From: Varibaculum cambriense
GTDB lineage: Bacteria; Actinomycetota; Actinomycetes; Actinomycetales; Actinomycetaceae
Direction: 5' to 3'
NCBI RefSeq assembly: GCF_002848005.1
Contig: NZ_PKHX01000003.1
Coordinates: forward strand, 1 to 64,000
DNA length: 64,000 nt
The translations under genes and the position numbers were made by a program. The notes beneath the pieces were generated by a model. That model saw only the letters and a program-made list of their open reading frames with translations, was not told where the DNA came from and ran no database searches. Each line of letters opens with the position of its first letter. Within the stretch, counting starts at the first letter, position 1. Positions 19,756-28,946 of this stretch are shown here, one piece after another.

Positions 19756-21186
19756 CTAGTCCTGATCGGCTTTCGGGTTTAGCGTTTCTGCCAGGTGCGC
19801 TACCCGTTTTTCATAGGAGCGGGACTCTAGGTCTGTACCTGCCGGTACCGAGGCCGGGGAGGCCTGCTCGAGGAAGGTACCGCGTGCCTTCGAAATCCCG
19901 CGCATCACGTGGTAGACCACGATCGCGGCGGCCGAACCCAAGGCAATGCCATTGAAGGTCAGGGAACCGATCTGCCAGGTGTAGTCGGCGATAGCGATAA
20001 TCATGGCGACCGCGGCGGTATTGAGATTCACCGGATCGGCAAAATCAACTTTGTTTTGCACCCAGATGCGCACGCCCAACATCCCAATCATGCCGTAAAG
20101 AACAGTAGCCGCGCCTCCGAGCACCCCGGGGGGAATGGTAGCGATGGCTGCCCCAAACTTGGGGAACATGGAGAGGGCCAGCGCCACGAAAGCAGCCACG
20201 ATATAGGCGGCAGTGGAGTAGACGCGAGTAGCGGCCATTACCCCAATGTTTTCCGCATAGGTAGTGGTGGCGCTACCGCCGCCGCAACCGGCGAATACGG
20301 TAGAAACCCCGTCAGCAAATAGGGCACGCCCAGTCAGATGGTCGAGGTTTTCTCCGGTCATGGCGGATACCGATTTCACGTGACCGACATTTTCAGCAAT
20401 CAACACCAGCACTACCGGGATAAATAGCCCCAAAGTCGAAGGTTCAAACGAAGGGCTGTGGAATTCGGGGAGCCCAATCCAAGCGGCTTCGCCGATGGCT
20501 TTGAAATCCACTTCATGTTGGAGTACCGCTGCTACGTAGCCCACGCCCACGCCAATCAGGATGGACAGGCGGCCGATGATTCCTTTGAAGAGGACGGTAA
20601 TCAGCACAATGGAGGTAACGGTAATGACTGCGGTGACCGCGCCCTCTTTAAACCAGTTCCAGGCGGCGGGAGCCAGGTTGAAGCCGATCAGAGCGACGAT
20701 ACATCCGGTTACGGTGGGCGGCATGATGCGGTCGATCCACACGATACCCGCAAAGTGCACGATTACCCCGATCAGTGCCAAAGTTACCCCGACGCTGATG
20801 ACTCCGCCAAGCGCCGCCGACTGCCCGTACTGGGCAGATACCGCGGTAATCGGGGCGATCAACGCAAAGGACGACCCCAGGTAAGAAGGGAGTTTACCGG
20901 CGGTTATCAGCGCGAATAGTAAGGTGCCAATGGCGGTGAAGAACAGGGTGGTATTGGGCGGAAAGCCAGTCAGCAAGGGCACCAGGAAGGTTGCTCCGAA
21001 CATGGCGACTACGTGTTGGGTTCCGATACCGATGGTGCGCGGCCAGGAGAGCCGCTCGCGAGGCATTACCACTTCACCGGGGCCGATCGAGCGGCCATCA
21101 CCGTGAAGTTTCCACAAACCTAGAAGCGGTTTCTGCGGGGATTGTTGGGGAGAGGTTGGTTGGGGATTCTGATCGTTATTAGACAT
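19756..21186 (-). CDS. NCS2-family nucleobase permease (uracil/xanthine)
   Basis: This membrane carrier imports nucleobases with protons. The ATG at 21186 is preferred because AAGGAC lies just upstream; a GTG at 21216 lacks a ribosome-binding site. The 476-residue protein has about 12-14 membrane segments and the family signature QHVVAMFGATFLVPLLTG near the start. The segment AENVGHVKSVSAMTGENL is characteristic of UraA-like members. Uracil is therefore the likelier substrate, though xanthine cannot be excluded. It stands alone. The 60 bases upstream show no clear riboswitch. Confidence 0.85.
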   Translation of the reverse strand: MSNNDQNPQPTSPQQSPQKPLLGLWKLHGDGRSIGPGEVVMPRERLSWPRTIGIGTQHVVAMFGATFLVPLLTGFPPNTTLFFTAIGTLLFALITAGKLPSYLGSSFALIAPITAVSAQYGQSAALGGVISVGVTLALIGVIVHFAGIVWIDRIMPPTVTGCIVALIGFNLAPAAWNWFKEGAVTAVITVTSIVLITVLFKGIIGRLSILIGVGVGYVAAVLQHEVDFKAIGEAAWIGLPEFHSPSFEPSTLGLFIPVVLVLIAENVGHVKSVSAMTGENLDHLTGRALFADGVSTVFAGCGGGSATTTYAENIGVMAATRVYSTAAYIVAAFVALALSMFPKFGAAIATIPPGVLGGAATVLYGMIGMLGVRIWVQNKVDFADPVNLNTAAVAMIIAIADYTWQIGSLTFNGIALGSAAAIVVYHVMRGISKARGTFLEQASPASVPAGTDLESRSYEKRVAHLAETLNPKADQD

Positions 21187-21317
21187 TTCGTCCTTATCAG
21201 CTAGGAGACTCTGCACTTTTGCGGGCTAGGGTCTACTTGAGTTTTACGGTCAGAACTTAACTTTATTCCTCTGAGGGTGCTTAAGAAAAGTTTGCCCAAA
21301 ATTCGCCCTCCAAACCA

Positions 21318-21347
21318 TTGAAAAACAAAAAAGTCTGGTTTTATAGT
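21318..21347 (+). promoter_or_regulatory. Promoter of the lipoprotein-exporter genes
   Basis: TTGAAA (21318-21323), 18 bases, then TATAGT (21342-21347) give a good sigma-70-type promoter about 100 bases before the lipoprotein start. The surrounding sequence is AT-rich. Confidence 0.5.
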
Positions 21348-21447
21348 TAGCGTATTGATTCATCGTCAACCAAGTTAGGAGATTCCTATTCCGCTCCAGC
21401 TGGGCAGGCATTTCCTACTTTCCATTCCAGATATATTGAGGATCCGT

Positions 21448-22359
21448 ATGAGAACCAACAAGGCTCTGAAACTCTTACAGATATTCTGCGGAATTTCACT
21501 GGTTAGCTTTATGACGGCGTGCGCTTCACAACCGGTTGATGATAGCGCCGAGTGGACTCCTAGTAAATCTGCTGTAAATAGCCACATTTATCTAAGCGAG
21601 ACCAACGCTATTCTCTATCCCCCACAGGCAGAAACTAACCAGTTGCGTAACGCATATTATGCGGCAGTTACATCTTGTATGCAGAAGCAAGGATTTTCCT
21701 ATACGCCCACAGACGCCAATTCCCCATCATTGGATTTGATTTCAATGAACGAAAAGGCAATTGAAAATGTTTATGGATATGTCTCGGAAGAAGATGCGGT
21801 AAAATACGGCGTCGCAGTTCCAGGATGGTATGACCAGAATGCTAAAGCTGCAGACGATAAAATTTCGTCTCCTGAAGATCGGGCGCTCTACGGAGACGAA
21901 AACAGTAAAAACCCTTCAGGATGTGTAAACGAAGCAATGAAGGCGGTACTTCCAAAATATAAACGCATGGTCGAACTAGAGCAGGAAGCAACCAACATTT
22001 CATTACAAGCCACAGACGCAATCTCCACAACGAAAGACAAAGCTGCAGCAGCTTGGAATAAATGCATGAAAAACGAGGGATACACTCAGTTTTTATCTCC
22101 CTCTTCCCTGTCTAGCCCGAAGGGGGATCAGGCTCCCGACATGTCCTGGCCAGCACCAAATCCCGGTATAGAAGAAATAAAGGCAACTCAGGCCGCTTCT
22201 CGCTGTATGATAAGCACCAGGTATCTTGAAAAAGTTTCCAAAGCGGAGGCACTAGCGGTGCATAAGATATTAGCGAAGAAACCAGGGCTAATCGCGGAGT
22301 GGCAAGAACTACGCCAAGATAGCCTAAAAAAGAGTAAAAATATTTCCGGAGAAAATTAA
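21448..22359 (+). CDS. Lipoprotein of unknown function
   Basis: I chose ATG 21448 because GAGGAT lies 6 bases upstream; the earlier TTG at 21436 overlaps that site. The 303-residue protein has a lipoprotein signal peptide with lipobox FMTAC (cysteine near residue 25). The mature part is hydrophilic and has several spaced cysteines (SCMQKQGFSY, SGCVNEA, WNKCMKNEGY, SRCMIST), suggesting disulfides outside the cell. It is the first gene of a set with an adaptor, ATPase and permease. I do not recognise the family. A sensor or substrate-capture role is only a guess from context. Codon use is more AT-rich than its neighbours. Confidence 0.7.
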   Translation: MRTNKALKLLQIFCGISLVSFMTACASQPVDDSAEWTPSKSAVNSHIYLSETNAILYPPQAETNQLRNAYYAAVTSCMQKQGFSYTPTDANSPSLDLISMNEKAIENVYGYVSEEDAVKYGVAVPGWYDQNAKAADDKISSPEDRALYGDENSKNPSGCVNEAMKAVLPKYKRMVELEQEATNISLQATDAISTTKDKAAAAWNKCMKNEGYTQFLSPSSLSSPKGDQAPDMSWPAPNPGIEEIKATQAASRCMISTRYLEKVSKAEALAVHKILAKKPGLIAEWQELRQDSLKKSKNISGEN

Positions 22360-22391
22360 TATTTTCTCCCCACGACTTAGGATGCTATAAC

Positions 22392-23585
22392 TTGAAATTC
22401 TTGAGCCGCAGTAAACGCAAAGTTGCGTGGAAAACAGTCATTTTTACTGCTACTGGAGCAGCTATATGTCTGGGTTTTGTTTTACTTCTGACGCTGAGTT
22501 TCTTATCCCCCTCCAAGGCGCGTCCTATCTCTAGTGCTCACCCGGTCGCTACCGCGAAAGTAGAAGCTGGAAAACTATCTCGCACGTTAACAGGAACAGC
22601 TAACATTTCGTCCTCTAGCGAAAGAGAAATTCCTCTTTCAGTTAGCAGCGAGGACGAAGTAGGGGTGATCTCGGCGTTGCCAGTCAGCGCTGGAAAACCT
22701 GTTCCCTACTGTCATGCTTTGCTAGAAATATCAGGGCGTCCCCTTTTAGCGTTAAACGGATTAATACCTGCCTACCGCGACCTCCATATCGGCGACAGCG
22801 GCAAGGATGTCACCCAGCTGCAAAAAGCTTTGAAGAGCTGTGGCTATTCGGTTGCAGCAGATGGACATCTAGGTAAATACACTGCCCAGCTCGTCGCGAG
22901 GCTCTATCGAAACAACGGTTATGCTCCGGCTCAGAACCCGAATAAGCGAAATAGCAGTCAGGATACCTCTGATAATAAATCCCAGCCGGAATCAGATGCC
23001 AAAAGCACTGACAACGAAACTGGCTCAGATGATTCATTAGTTATCCCCCGCAGTGAAGTCGCCTATCTACCTGCCAATTCCACTATTACCGCGCTGCCTG
23101 ATTTGGGTAGCTATCTGGGTGAGAAATCTAGTGTGAAAATCGGGGTAGGCGCCCCCTTAGCAATCCTGAAATTAGACGCAAAACAGATACTGAAGCTGCG
23201 TGAAGGCTTACCAATAAAGCTGGAGTCTGGTCAATGGAATAACGAGACCACATTACCCGCAATCCCCAACTCTCCCGACTCCAATGATAGTGATGAAGAA
23301 CAAAGCTCAGAACCAACATACACTTTGCGGATCCCCTTAAATAATCCCCCAAATAACGCCCTAACTACTTGCCAATGGAGCGTAACCATCGGTTCTAACA
23401 CTACTTATCCGTTCACTGTGCCCGCGGCAGCAATCCGAGAGGATAACAAAGGGACTTATGTGCAAAAGAAGACCGGAGACTCTACCCAGAAAACTTATGT
23501 TGAAATTATCGAAAGTGGCGATGGAGCCGTAGCCATTAAAGGAGCAGTAAAAACTGGAGAAATTGTCTTGCTGGGAGATAAATAA
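22392..23585 (+). CDS. Membrane-fusion-type adaptor with peptidoglycan-binding domain
   Basis: This 397-residue protein starts at TTG 22392, with GGATG upstream. It has one membrane segment (about 13-35), then an HlyD/RND-adaptor-like beta region. A peptidoglycan-binding-1 domain is visible as IGDSGKDVTQLQKALKSCGY...GHLGKYTAQLVARLY near 130-175, followed by a polar Ser/Asp linker and a further beta domain. Such adaptors pair with MacB-type ABC exporters in Gram-positive bacteria. Its stop abuts the ATPase start (GTG 23586), so the two are translated together. Confidence 0.75.
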   Translation: MKFLSRSKRKVAWKTVIFTATGAAICLGFVLLLTLSFLSPSKARPISSAHPVATAKVEAGKLSRTLTGTANISSSSEREIPLSVSSEDEVGVISALPVSAGKPVPYCHALLEISGRPLLALNGLIPAYRDLHIGDSGKDVTQLQKALKSCGYSVAADGHLGKYTAQLVARLYRNNGYAPAQNPNKRNSSQDTSDNKSQPESDAKSTDNETGSDDSLVIPRSEVAYLPANSTITALPDLGSYLGEKSSVKIGVGAPLAILKLDAKQILKLREGLPIKLESGQWNNETTLPAIPNSPDSNDSDEEQSSEPTYTLRIPLNNPPNNALTTCQWSVTIGSNTTYPFTVPAAAIREDNKGTYVQKKTGDSTQKTYVEIIESGDGAVAIKGAVKTGEIVLLGDK

Positions 23586-24329
23586 GTGGACTCTAACGCT
23601 CAGGATAATACCTTTGATATAGCCCCTCCGACTAATGAGCCCCCTATCCTAGAAATGCATAACTTAAACCGTACCTTCGGGACAGGGAATTCTACGGTTT
23701 ATGCCTTAAAAAATGTGAATCTAAAAATAAAAAAAGGGGAATCAGTAGTAATTACCGGTCCTTCTGGGGCGGGAAAATCAACTCTCCTAAACATCCTGGG
23801 GTTATTAGACCCCAACTACGAAGGCACGTTAAAGATACAAGGGAAGGATTGCAGCAAACTAAAACCAGCACAAATTGATCAATTACGGGCTGATCATATT
23901 GGTTTTATTTTTCAGGATTTCGGTTTAATTCCTTACCTGAATGTAATACAAAATATCGAGTTGGGTTTTACCTACAGTAATCTCGGAAGGGACATACGAA
24001 AAGAAAAAACACTCTTTTGTTTATCGGCAGTGGGGCTAGAACATCGAGCAACCGCTCGTATTAGCACCTTATCTGGGGGTGAAAAACAACGAGTAGCCAT
24101 TGCTCGAACCTTAACTAGGTCACCCAGTCTACTGTTAGCTGATGAACCCACGGGGAATCTCGATCAAGATAATTCCCAAAAAACTATTGAACTCTTATTG
24201 CAGGTACAACGGAGCAGCGGATGCGCTCTCGTAGTGGTCACACATGAGCCAGAAGTGCGCGCCCACTTCGGCCACGGTTATTTGGTGGTAGATGGAAACG
24301 TGGAGCAGATCGATTATGACAAGAGTTAA
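23586..24329 (+). CDS. MacB/LolD-type ABC ATPase
   Basis: This 247-residue ATP-binding subunit has Walker A GPSGAGKST near residue 58, Q-loop IFQDFGLIPYLN, signature LSGGEKQRVAIARTL, Walker B LLLADEPTGNLD and the switch His in VVTHE. The LADEPTGNLD form is typical of MacB/LolD ATPases that drive lipoprotein or peptide export and antimicrobial resistance. It starts with GTG directly after the adaptor stop and overlaps the permease by 14 bases. Confidence 0.87.
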   Translation: MDSNAQDNTFDIAPPTNEPPILEMHNLNRTFGTGNSTVYALKNVNLKIKKGESVVITGPSGAGKSTLLNILGLLDPNYEGTLKIQGKDCSKLKPAQIDQLRADHIGFIFQDFGLIPYLNVIQNIELGFTYSNLGRDIRKEKTLFCLSAVGLEHRATARISTLSGGEKQRVAIARTLTRSPSLLLADEPTGNLDQDNSQKTIELLLQVQRSSGCALVVVTHEPEVRAHFGHGYLVVDGNVEQIDYDKS

Positions 24330-25485
24330 TTGGGGACTGCTACTACAGCAATCTCTTGGTGCCATCTGGGGCAGAAAAATGCGCTCGGTCATGACCGCGT
24401 TTGGGATAACCGTGGGGATTCTAGTTTTTCTTGTCACCTTAGGTTGGTCTCTCTCCGCCAGCGCCGATATAAACGCAACTTTCGATGAGCGTACAGCGAC
24501 TACCATAACCGTTACTGCCCGCGAAGATGCTGAGCAAATACTAGATAGAAACTTCACTGACAGGGTAACGAAAATGCAGGGGGTAAAAGCAGCAGGACGT
24601 TACAGCAGCGCTCCTCAAGCCGATTGCCGCACTCACCCTGGCGAGACTCAGGCCACTCCTATAATCGTGGCTGATCCCGGGTTTTTACAAGCCAGTGGAA
24701 TGAAAGTAAAAAGTGGGAGATTTTTCGACAAAAGCATCGAGAAATTTCCGGGGCCGGTCGCCTTGTTAGGGCCGACTGCTGCTAACAACTTGGATATGAC
24801 CACAACTGACGGCACCACAAGAATTATTTGCGATGGCAAATCTATTCCAGTGTTTGGGGTCTTGTCCTCCACTGGCCAGGCCGCGGGCGCAAGTTCAGCG
24901 GTAATTATTTCTAAGAATCTAGACGGCAGTGATGTGTCATATCAAGCTGGAGAGGGACTTGCTGGCGTGGTTGAAACCGAGTTAGGAGCCACTAAAAAAG
25001 TGGCAGCTGCGCTTCCGTATGCAGTATCTGCCAGGCATTCAGAGCTAGTCGCAGTCAGAATGCCACCAAGTACCGAAGAACTCCGAGGTAAAGTAACAAC
25101 TTCATTAAACACAATGGCAATCGGGGTTTCTATTCTTTCCCTAGTAGTGGGTGCCATAGGAATTATGACAACTACGCTAACCTCGGTTATTGAACGCACT
25201 ACAGAAATAGGGTTGCGTCGTTCTCTTGGGGCACGTCCGCGTCACATTGCATGCCAGTTTATTATCGAAGGAGTGTTTCTTGGAGGCATCGGCGCTTTTT
25301 TTGGAGTACTTCTCGGCTTAGTGTCACTGTTAGTTTTAGTCAGACTCCAAGGATGGACGCCAGTAATGTACCCGCTAATACCGGTGCTATTGATTCCCGG
25401 AGGAATGATCATCGGAATACTCTCATCCCTGGTTCCTGCCTTACGTGCTGCTAAAATCCCTCCAGCAGCCGCCTTAAGACACTAA
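24316..25485 (+). CDS. MacB-like ABC permease (FtsX fold)
   Basis: ATG 24316 (MTRVNWGLLLQQSL) overlaps the end of the ATPase gene and has GGAGCAG upstream. The 389-residue protein has an N-terminal membrane helix (about 25-45), a large extracellular domain (about 50-265), and three C-terminal helices with the FtsX pattern (MTTTLTSVIERTTEIGLRRSLGARPRHI). Together with the adaptor and ATPase it forms a mechanotransmission-type exporter or envelope machine. The substrate is unknown; antimicrobial peptides are the usual guess for this arrangement. Confidence 0.85.
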   Translation: MTRVNWGLLLQQSLGAIWGRKMRSVMTAFGITVGILVFLVTLGWSLSASADINATFDERTATTITVTAREDAEQILDRNFTDRVTKMQGVKAAGRYSSAPQADCRTHPGETQATPIIVADPGFLQASGMKVKSGRFFDKSIEKFPGPVALLGPTAANNLDMTTTDGTTRIICDGKSIPVFGVLSSTGQAAGASSAVIISKNLDGSDVSYQAGEGLAGVVETELGATKKVAAALPYAVSARHSELVAVRMPPSTEELRGKVTTSLNTMAIGVSILSLVVGAIGIMTTTLTSVIERTTEIGLRRSLGARPRHIACQFIIEGVFLGGIGAFFGVLLGLVSLLVLVRLQGWTPVMYPLIPVLLIPGGMIIGILSSLVPALRAAKIPPAAALRH

Positions 25486-25551
25486 AGAAATAGATCCTCA
25501 AAAATCGAAACCTCGTCAGTCACCCCCTGCTGCCAGCAATAGTATGGGGGT

Positions 25552-26046
25552 ATGCAAAAAAAACTGGTATACCGCGAGGAAGTTGACGACCCGATTGCTT
25601 TGCCGGATTTGAGCGACCCGGAACAGACCTCTCAATTCTTGTGTTCCCTACCGGATGTTTCCGACAAGTGTCCCTCGGCTAAGGCACAGCTTATTGAGGC
25701 GATGGGGATCCGTTTTCACCACTTGGGCGCAGATTTAATGGTTTGCTCCATGCCGGTAGAGGGTAATCGTCAGACACTGGGCGTACTGCATGGCGGAGCG
25801 AATGCGGTGTTGGGGGAAACTACCGGGTCTTTGGCTGCCAACTATGCGGCTCCAGAAGGCAAACATGCGGTGGGGTCAAATATCTTTGTCACCCACCATC
25901 GTCCGGCGATCGGGGGCCGGGTGTATTGCGTGGCGACTTTGACGCAAAGCGGGCGCACCCTCGCGACTTATTTCTTAAAGATATTTTCCGAGGACGGCAA
26001 GCTTACTGCCTCCGGCACCCATACCTGTGCCTTCGTAGATGACTAA
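25552..26046 (+). CDS. PaaI-type hotdog thioesterase
   Basis: This 164-residue single hotdog domain belongs to the acyl-CoA thioesterase family that includes PaaI and the menaquinone-pathway enzyme MenI. The motif LGVLHGGANAVLGETTGSLAAN near residues 83-103 holds the active-site region (HGG, then Glu). A 45-residue N-terminal extension is atypical. The ribosome-binding site is GGGGGT directly before the ATG. DHNA-CoA hydrolysis in menaquinone synthesis is possible, but no men genes are nearby. Confidence 0.8.
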   Translation: MQKKLVYREEVDDPIALPDLSDPEQTSQFLCSLPDVSDKCPSAKAQLIEAMGIRFHHLGADLMVCSMPVEGNRQTLGVLHGGANAVLGETTGSLAANYAAPEGKHAVGSNIFVTHHRPAIGGRVYCVATLTQSGRTLATYFLKIFSEDGKLTASGTHTCAFVDD

Positions 26047-26049
26047 CGG

Positions 26050-26135
26050 TGCGCAAGGGGGGACTTGAACCCCCATGCCCGGTAAAGGGCACACGGACCT
26101 GAACCGTGCGCGTCTACCAATTCCGCCACTTGCGC
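26050..26135 (-). tRNA. tRNA-Leu (CAG)
   Basis: This class II tRNA has acceptor GCGCAAG pairing with CTTGCGC, a variable arm formed by TGCCC/GGGCA, the T loop GTTCAAGTC and anticodon loop TTCAGGT. CCA is not encoded. Confidence 0.93.
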
Positions 26136-26479
26136 TTGGGTTTAACGCCCGGAAGCGTTAACCAACGAATAGAAATCTACCCCGAAACCAAAGGCGGGAG
26201 CAAGCCCACAGACAAAAGGCGTTACGTTTCACAAGTCAAAACCGAAGATTCCCTCGGTTAAAGATAAAATTACCAAGCGGGAGTCGCCCCTAGCGCTCAA
26301 CAAGTTAGAGCAAATTCGCCCTATTAACCCTGGGATAATACTTATTACCGAGTTTTCGATTAACCTTGACCTTAGGTATGTCTACTGCCCGCTGTTTGCG
26401 CCGGCACTGTCCGGCTGTTTAAAACAGCGAGCCGGGGCACCTACCGCAGATTCAATTATTTACTGGAGAGGACGAAAAT
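26136..26479 (+). promoter_or_regulatory. Leader and promoter region of the fhaA operon
   Basis: There is no gene in these 344 bases. An extended -10-like TGGGATAATACT lies near 26332-26343 with a weak -35, about 140 bases before the fhaA start. A GC-rich imperfect hairpin (GCCGGCACTGTCCGGC, near 26401-26416) lies in the leader. The ribosome-binding site is GGAGAGGACG at 26465-26474. Confidence 0.4.
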
Positions 26480-27175
26480 ATGGGAGTGGTTGACCGCTTC
26501 GAAAGAGCCGTTTCCCAGGGGGTGAACGCTCCTTTTTCTAAGATGTTCGCCAGTTCAATTAAAGCCGTGGACGTAAAGTCAGCGATTCGCGAAAGCATGG
26601 ACAACTCCCGCGCCACTTTGAGTGACGGCCGAGTGGTAGTACCGAATGAATACCAGGTGTTACTCAACCAAAAGGACTTCCAATCTGTGATGGATGCTAA
26701 CTCGCAGGTACTTTCCCAAGAACTCGCCCAGGACGCTACCGCCTATGCAACCGAGCAAAGCTACGTATTTGTAGGTCCGGTAGAAGTGGTATTTTCTGCC
26801 GGTGACCATCCGCTCGGGGAACTAAAAATTGAGAACTCGATCCGGCGAGGCCCGGCAGCACCGGTAACTACTGCCGGTGCCAGCCCTTCCCATCCGATCA
26901 TTGATATTGAGGGACAACAGTGGCTACTGACCGAGCCGGTCACGGTGATCGGTCGCGGATCGGAAGCCGATATCGTCGTCCACGATCCGGGAGTATCTCG
27001 CCGTCACTTGGAACTGCGGATCACTCCCCAGGGGGTGATCGCCACCGATCTGGGTTCCACTAACGGATCCTATGTGGAAGGTCATCGCATCAGCGCCGCC
27101 ACCCTCTTAGACGGTAATGAACTAACGATCGGTCGCACCCACCTGCTATTTTGGACATCAAGCGCGGATGAATAA
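26480..27175 (+). CDS. fhaA: FhaA: DUF3662 and FHA-domain protein
   Basis: The 231-residue protein has the N-terminal DUF3662 domain (1-120, MGVVDRFERAVSQGVNAPFSKMF is diagnostic) and a C-terminal FHA domain (150-231) with GRGSEADIVV, SRRHLEL and DLGSTNGSYV. FHA domains bind phosphothreonine. In mycobacteria FhaA is a substrate reader of PknB and binds the phosphorylated MviN pseudokinase domain to control peptidoglycan synthesis. The central Pro-rich linker is short here. It is the first gene of the cluster that ends with pknB. Confidence 0.93.
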   Translation: MGVVDRFERAVSQGVNAPFSKMFASSIKAVDVKSAIRESMDNSRATLSDGRVVVPNEYQVLLNQKDFQSVMDANSQVLSQELAQDATAYATEQSYVFVGPVEVVFSAGDHPLGELKIENSIRRGPAAPVTTAGASPSHPIIDIEGQQWLLTEPVTVIGRGSEADIVVHDPGVSRRHLELRITPQGVIATDLGSTNGSYVEGHRISAATLLDGNELTIGRTHLLFWTSSADE

Positions 27176-27187
27176 TAGGCGGTAATC

Positions 27188-27679
27188 GTGGCGGTTGGAC
27201 TTTTATACACTATTTTACGATTCGGTTTCGTAGCCCTATTATGGCTGCTAGTAATCGGATTGGTACTAGTGCTACGCCGCGATATTTCCCTAGCGGCCAC
27301 CGCCTCTGCTAAAACTCCGACCAGCCGCTCCCGTAAAGCTAGTCGGCAACCGAAGCAGTCTAAACCTCGCAAAAGCAAACGCGGGGGGCGCCCTCGTTAC
27401 CTAGCTTTCACCGGCGGCGCCTTGGCAGGAAACCGGTTAAAACTGGATGGTCAACCAATCCTCTTAGGGCGCTCGGGGGACTGCACGGTTCCCCTCCGCG
27501 ATTCTTATGCCTCCAATAGACATGCCCGCATCTACCACAATGACGGACAGTGGTTTATCGAGGACTTAAACTCAACGAACGGAACGTACCTTGGCAACAA
27601 CCGTCTCACTACCGCTCAGCTTTTAGAGCCGGGAATGGTAGTGCGGATTGGACAAACAACAATGGAGCTAACTAGATGA
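27188..27679 (+). CDS. fhaB: FhaB: membrane-anchored FHA protein
   Basis: This 163-residue protein starts at GTG 27188. It has an N-terminal membrane helix (about 3-28), a basic linker rich in Lys/Arg/Ser, and an FHA domain (about 75-163) with LLGRSGDCTVPL, SNRHARI and DLNSTNGTYL. All phosphothreonine-binding residues of the fold are present. FhaB/FipA of mycobacteria links kinase signals to division and stress. The stop overlaps the pstP start by 4 bases. Confidence 0.92.
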   Translation: MAVGLLYTILRFGFVALLWLLVIGLVLVLRRDISLAATASAKTPTSRSRKASRQPKQSKPRKSKRGGRPRYLAFTGGALAGNRLKLDGQPILLGRSGDCTVPLRDSYASNRHARIYHNDGQWFIEDLNSTNGTYLGNNRLTTAQLLEPGMVVRIGQTTMELTR

Positions 27680-28872
27680 GCATCGGATTCAACTATGCCG
27701 CCCTCTCTGATATCGGCAAGATCCGCCAATCTAACCAAGATTCCGGTTACGCCGGCCCTAACCTGCTGGTATTAGCAGATGGAATGGGCGGGCCCGCCGG
27801 GGGAGATATCGCTTCCTCGATAGCGATTGATCATTTACGTTCCCTCGACAACGAAGCTGACAATCCCGAGGAAGCGCTAGAAAGCCTGCGGGAAGCAATA
27901 TCTCAGGCGCACCAGGAACTGTGCGAACGCTCCACCCAAGATCCGGCATTAACCGGTCTGGGCACCACTTGTATAGCTATTCGCCGCAGCAAAGACGCTT
28001 TAACTATGACCCATATTGGGGATTCGCGCGCCTACCGTTTACGCGGCGGGGAATTGCGACAGATGACTAATGATCATTCTTTTGTGCAATACCTGGTAGA
28101 CACGGGACAGCTCACTCCCGAGCAGGCAGAAACTCATCCCCAACGTTCAGTGCTGCTGCGGGTGCTGGGGGATTCTCAAGAGGACGTTACCCTCGACGAA
28201 TCCCACCCCGAATTCACAGTCGGTGACCGCTGGTTGCTGTGTTCTGATGGGCTATGTGGCTTCGTATCTGGTCAAACCATCGGCAAAATCCTCTATCGCA
28301 GCGAAACCCCGCAACAAGCCTGTGAATCTTTGGTGGAGTTGGCGTTAAAAGCCGGAGGGCCTGACAATATCACCTGCGTGGTTGCCGATATTGTGGAGGA
28401 TCCGCAAGAAACAGAGCCTCAGGTAGTGGGGGCAGCAGCTACTGACCGGCTTGTCCAGCTGCGCAGCCAACAGAAAGATGACTCCCGCGACGCAGCTACT
28501 AAGGCTGATCGGGACGCCACTGATATCACCATTGAAGATAACCCAGACCCCGAGGACGAGAACGAAGATTCATCTTTTTCTGAGGCGCGGGCGGCAATAC
28601 CGACGGAATCTCTAGTTGAGGAAGACTCTGCCCCTAAATACCGCTGGGGGAGAATCATCGGGGTGATTGTAGGACTGCTAGTCCTGGTGGGACTATTTGC
28701 CGGTGCTTTGTGGTATGGGATGTCAGAGCGACCCACCCCCACTCCGACAGCTACTTTAACTTTGGTTTCTGAACCCCAATCCCCTGCCGCTACTCCGGAG
28801 AAAACCAAGCAAGAAGTGGCCCCGTCCACACCGACTGAAACTTCGCCATCTGCCGCAGCTAGCAACTCTTAA
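27676..28872 (+). CDS. pstP: PP2C-family Ser/Thr phosphatase
   Basis: This 398-residue protein removes phosphate from PknA and PknB and their targets. The PP2C domain (1-235) has the metal-binding motifs SNQDSGY, LADGMGGPAGGD, THIGDSRAYRLR and GGPDNITCVVADI. A polar acidic linker follows, then one membrane helix (about 333-355) and an extracellular Thr/Pro-rich tail. It is translationally coupled to fhaB (ATGA) and followed by rodA. Confidence 0.93.
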   Translation: MSIGFNYAALSDIGKIRQSNQDSGYAGPNLLVLADGMGGPAGGDIASSIAIDHLRSLDNEADNPEEALESLREAISQAHQELCERSTQDPALTGLGTTCIAIRRSKDALTMTHIGDSRAYRLRGGELRQMTNDHSFVQYLVDTGQLTPEQAETHPQRSVLLRVLGDSQEDVTLDESHPEFTVGDRWLLCSDGLCGFVSGQTIGKILYRSETPQQACESLVELALKAGGPDNITCVVADIVEDPQETEPQVVGAAATDRLVQLRSQQKDDSRDAATKADRDATDITIEDNPDPEDENEDSSFSEARAAIPTESLVEEDSAPKYRWGRIIGVIVGLLVLVGLFAGALWYGMSERPTPTPTATLTLVSEPQSPAATPEKTKQEVAPSTPTETSPSAAASNS

Positions 28873-28946
28873 CCAGCCGGCACCCAAAAGCACAATTCGA
28901 AATATTTAGGTGAGAGAGCGGATAAAAGAAAGGAGGGATCGCACTC

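Noticed and set aside
21217..21317. Riboswitch upstream of the nucleobase permease
   Set aside because: No purine or PreQ1 type core and no clear terminator hairpin could be drawn.
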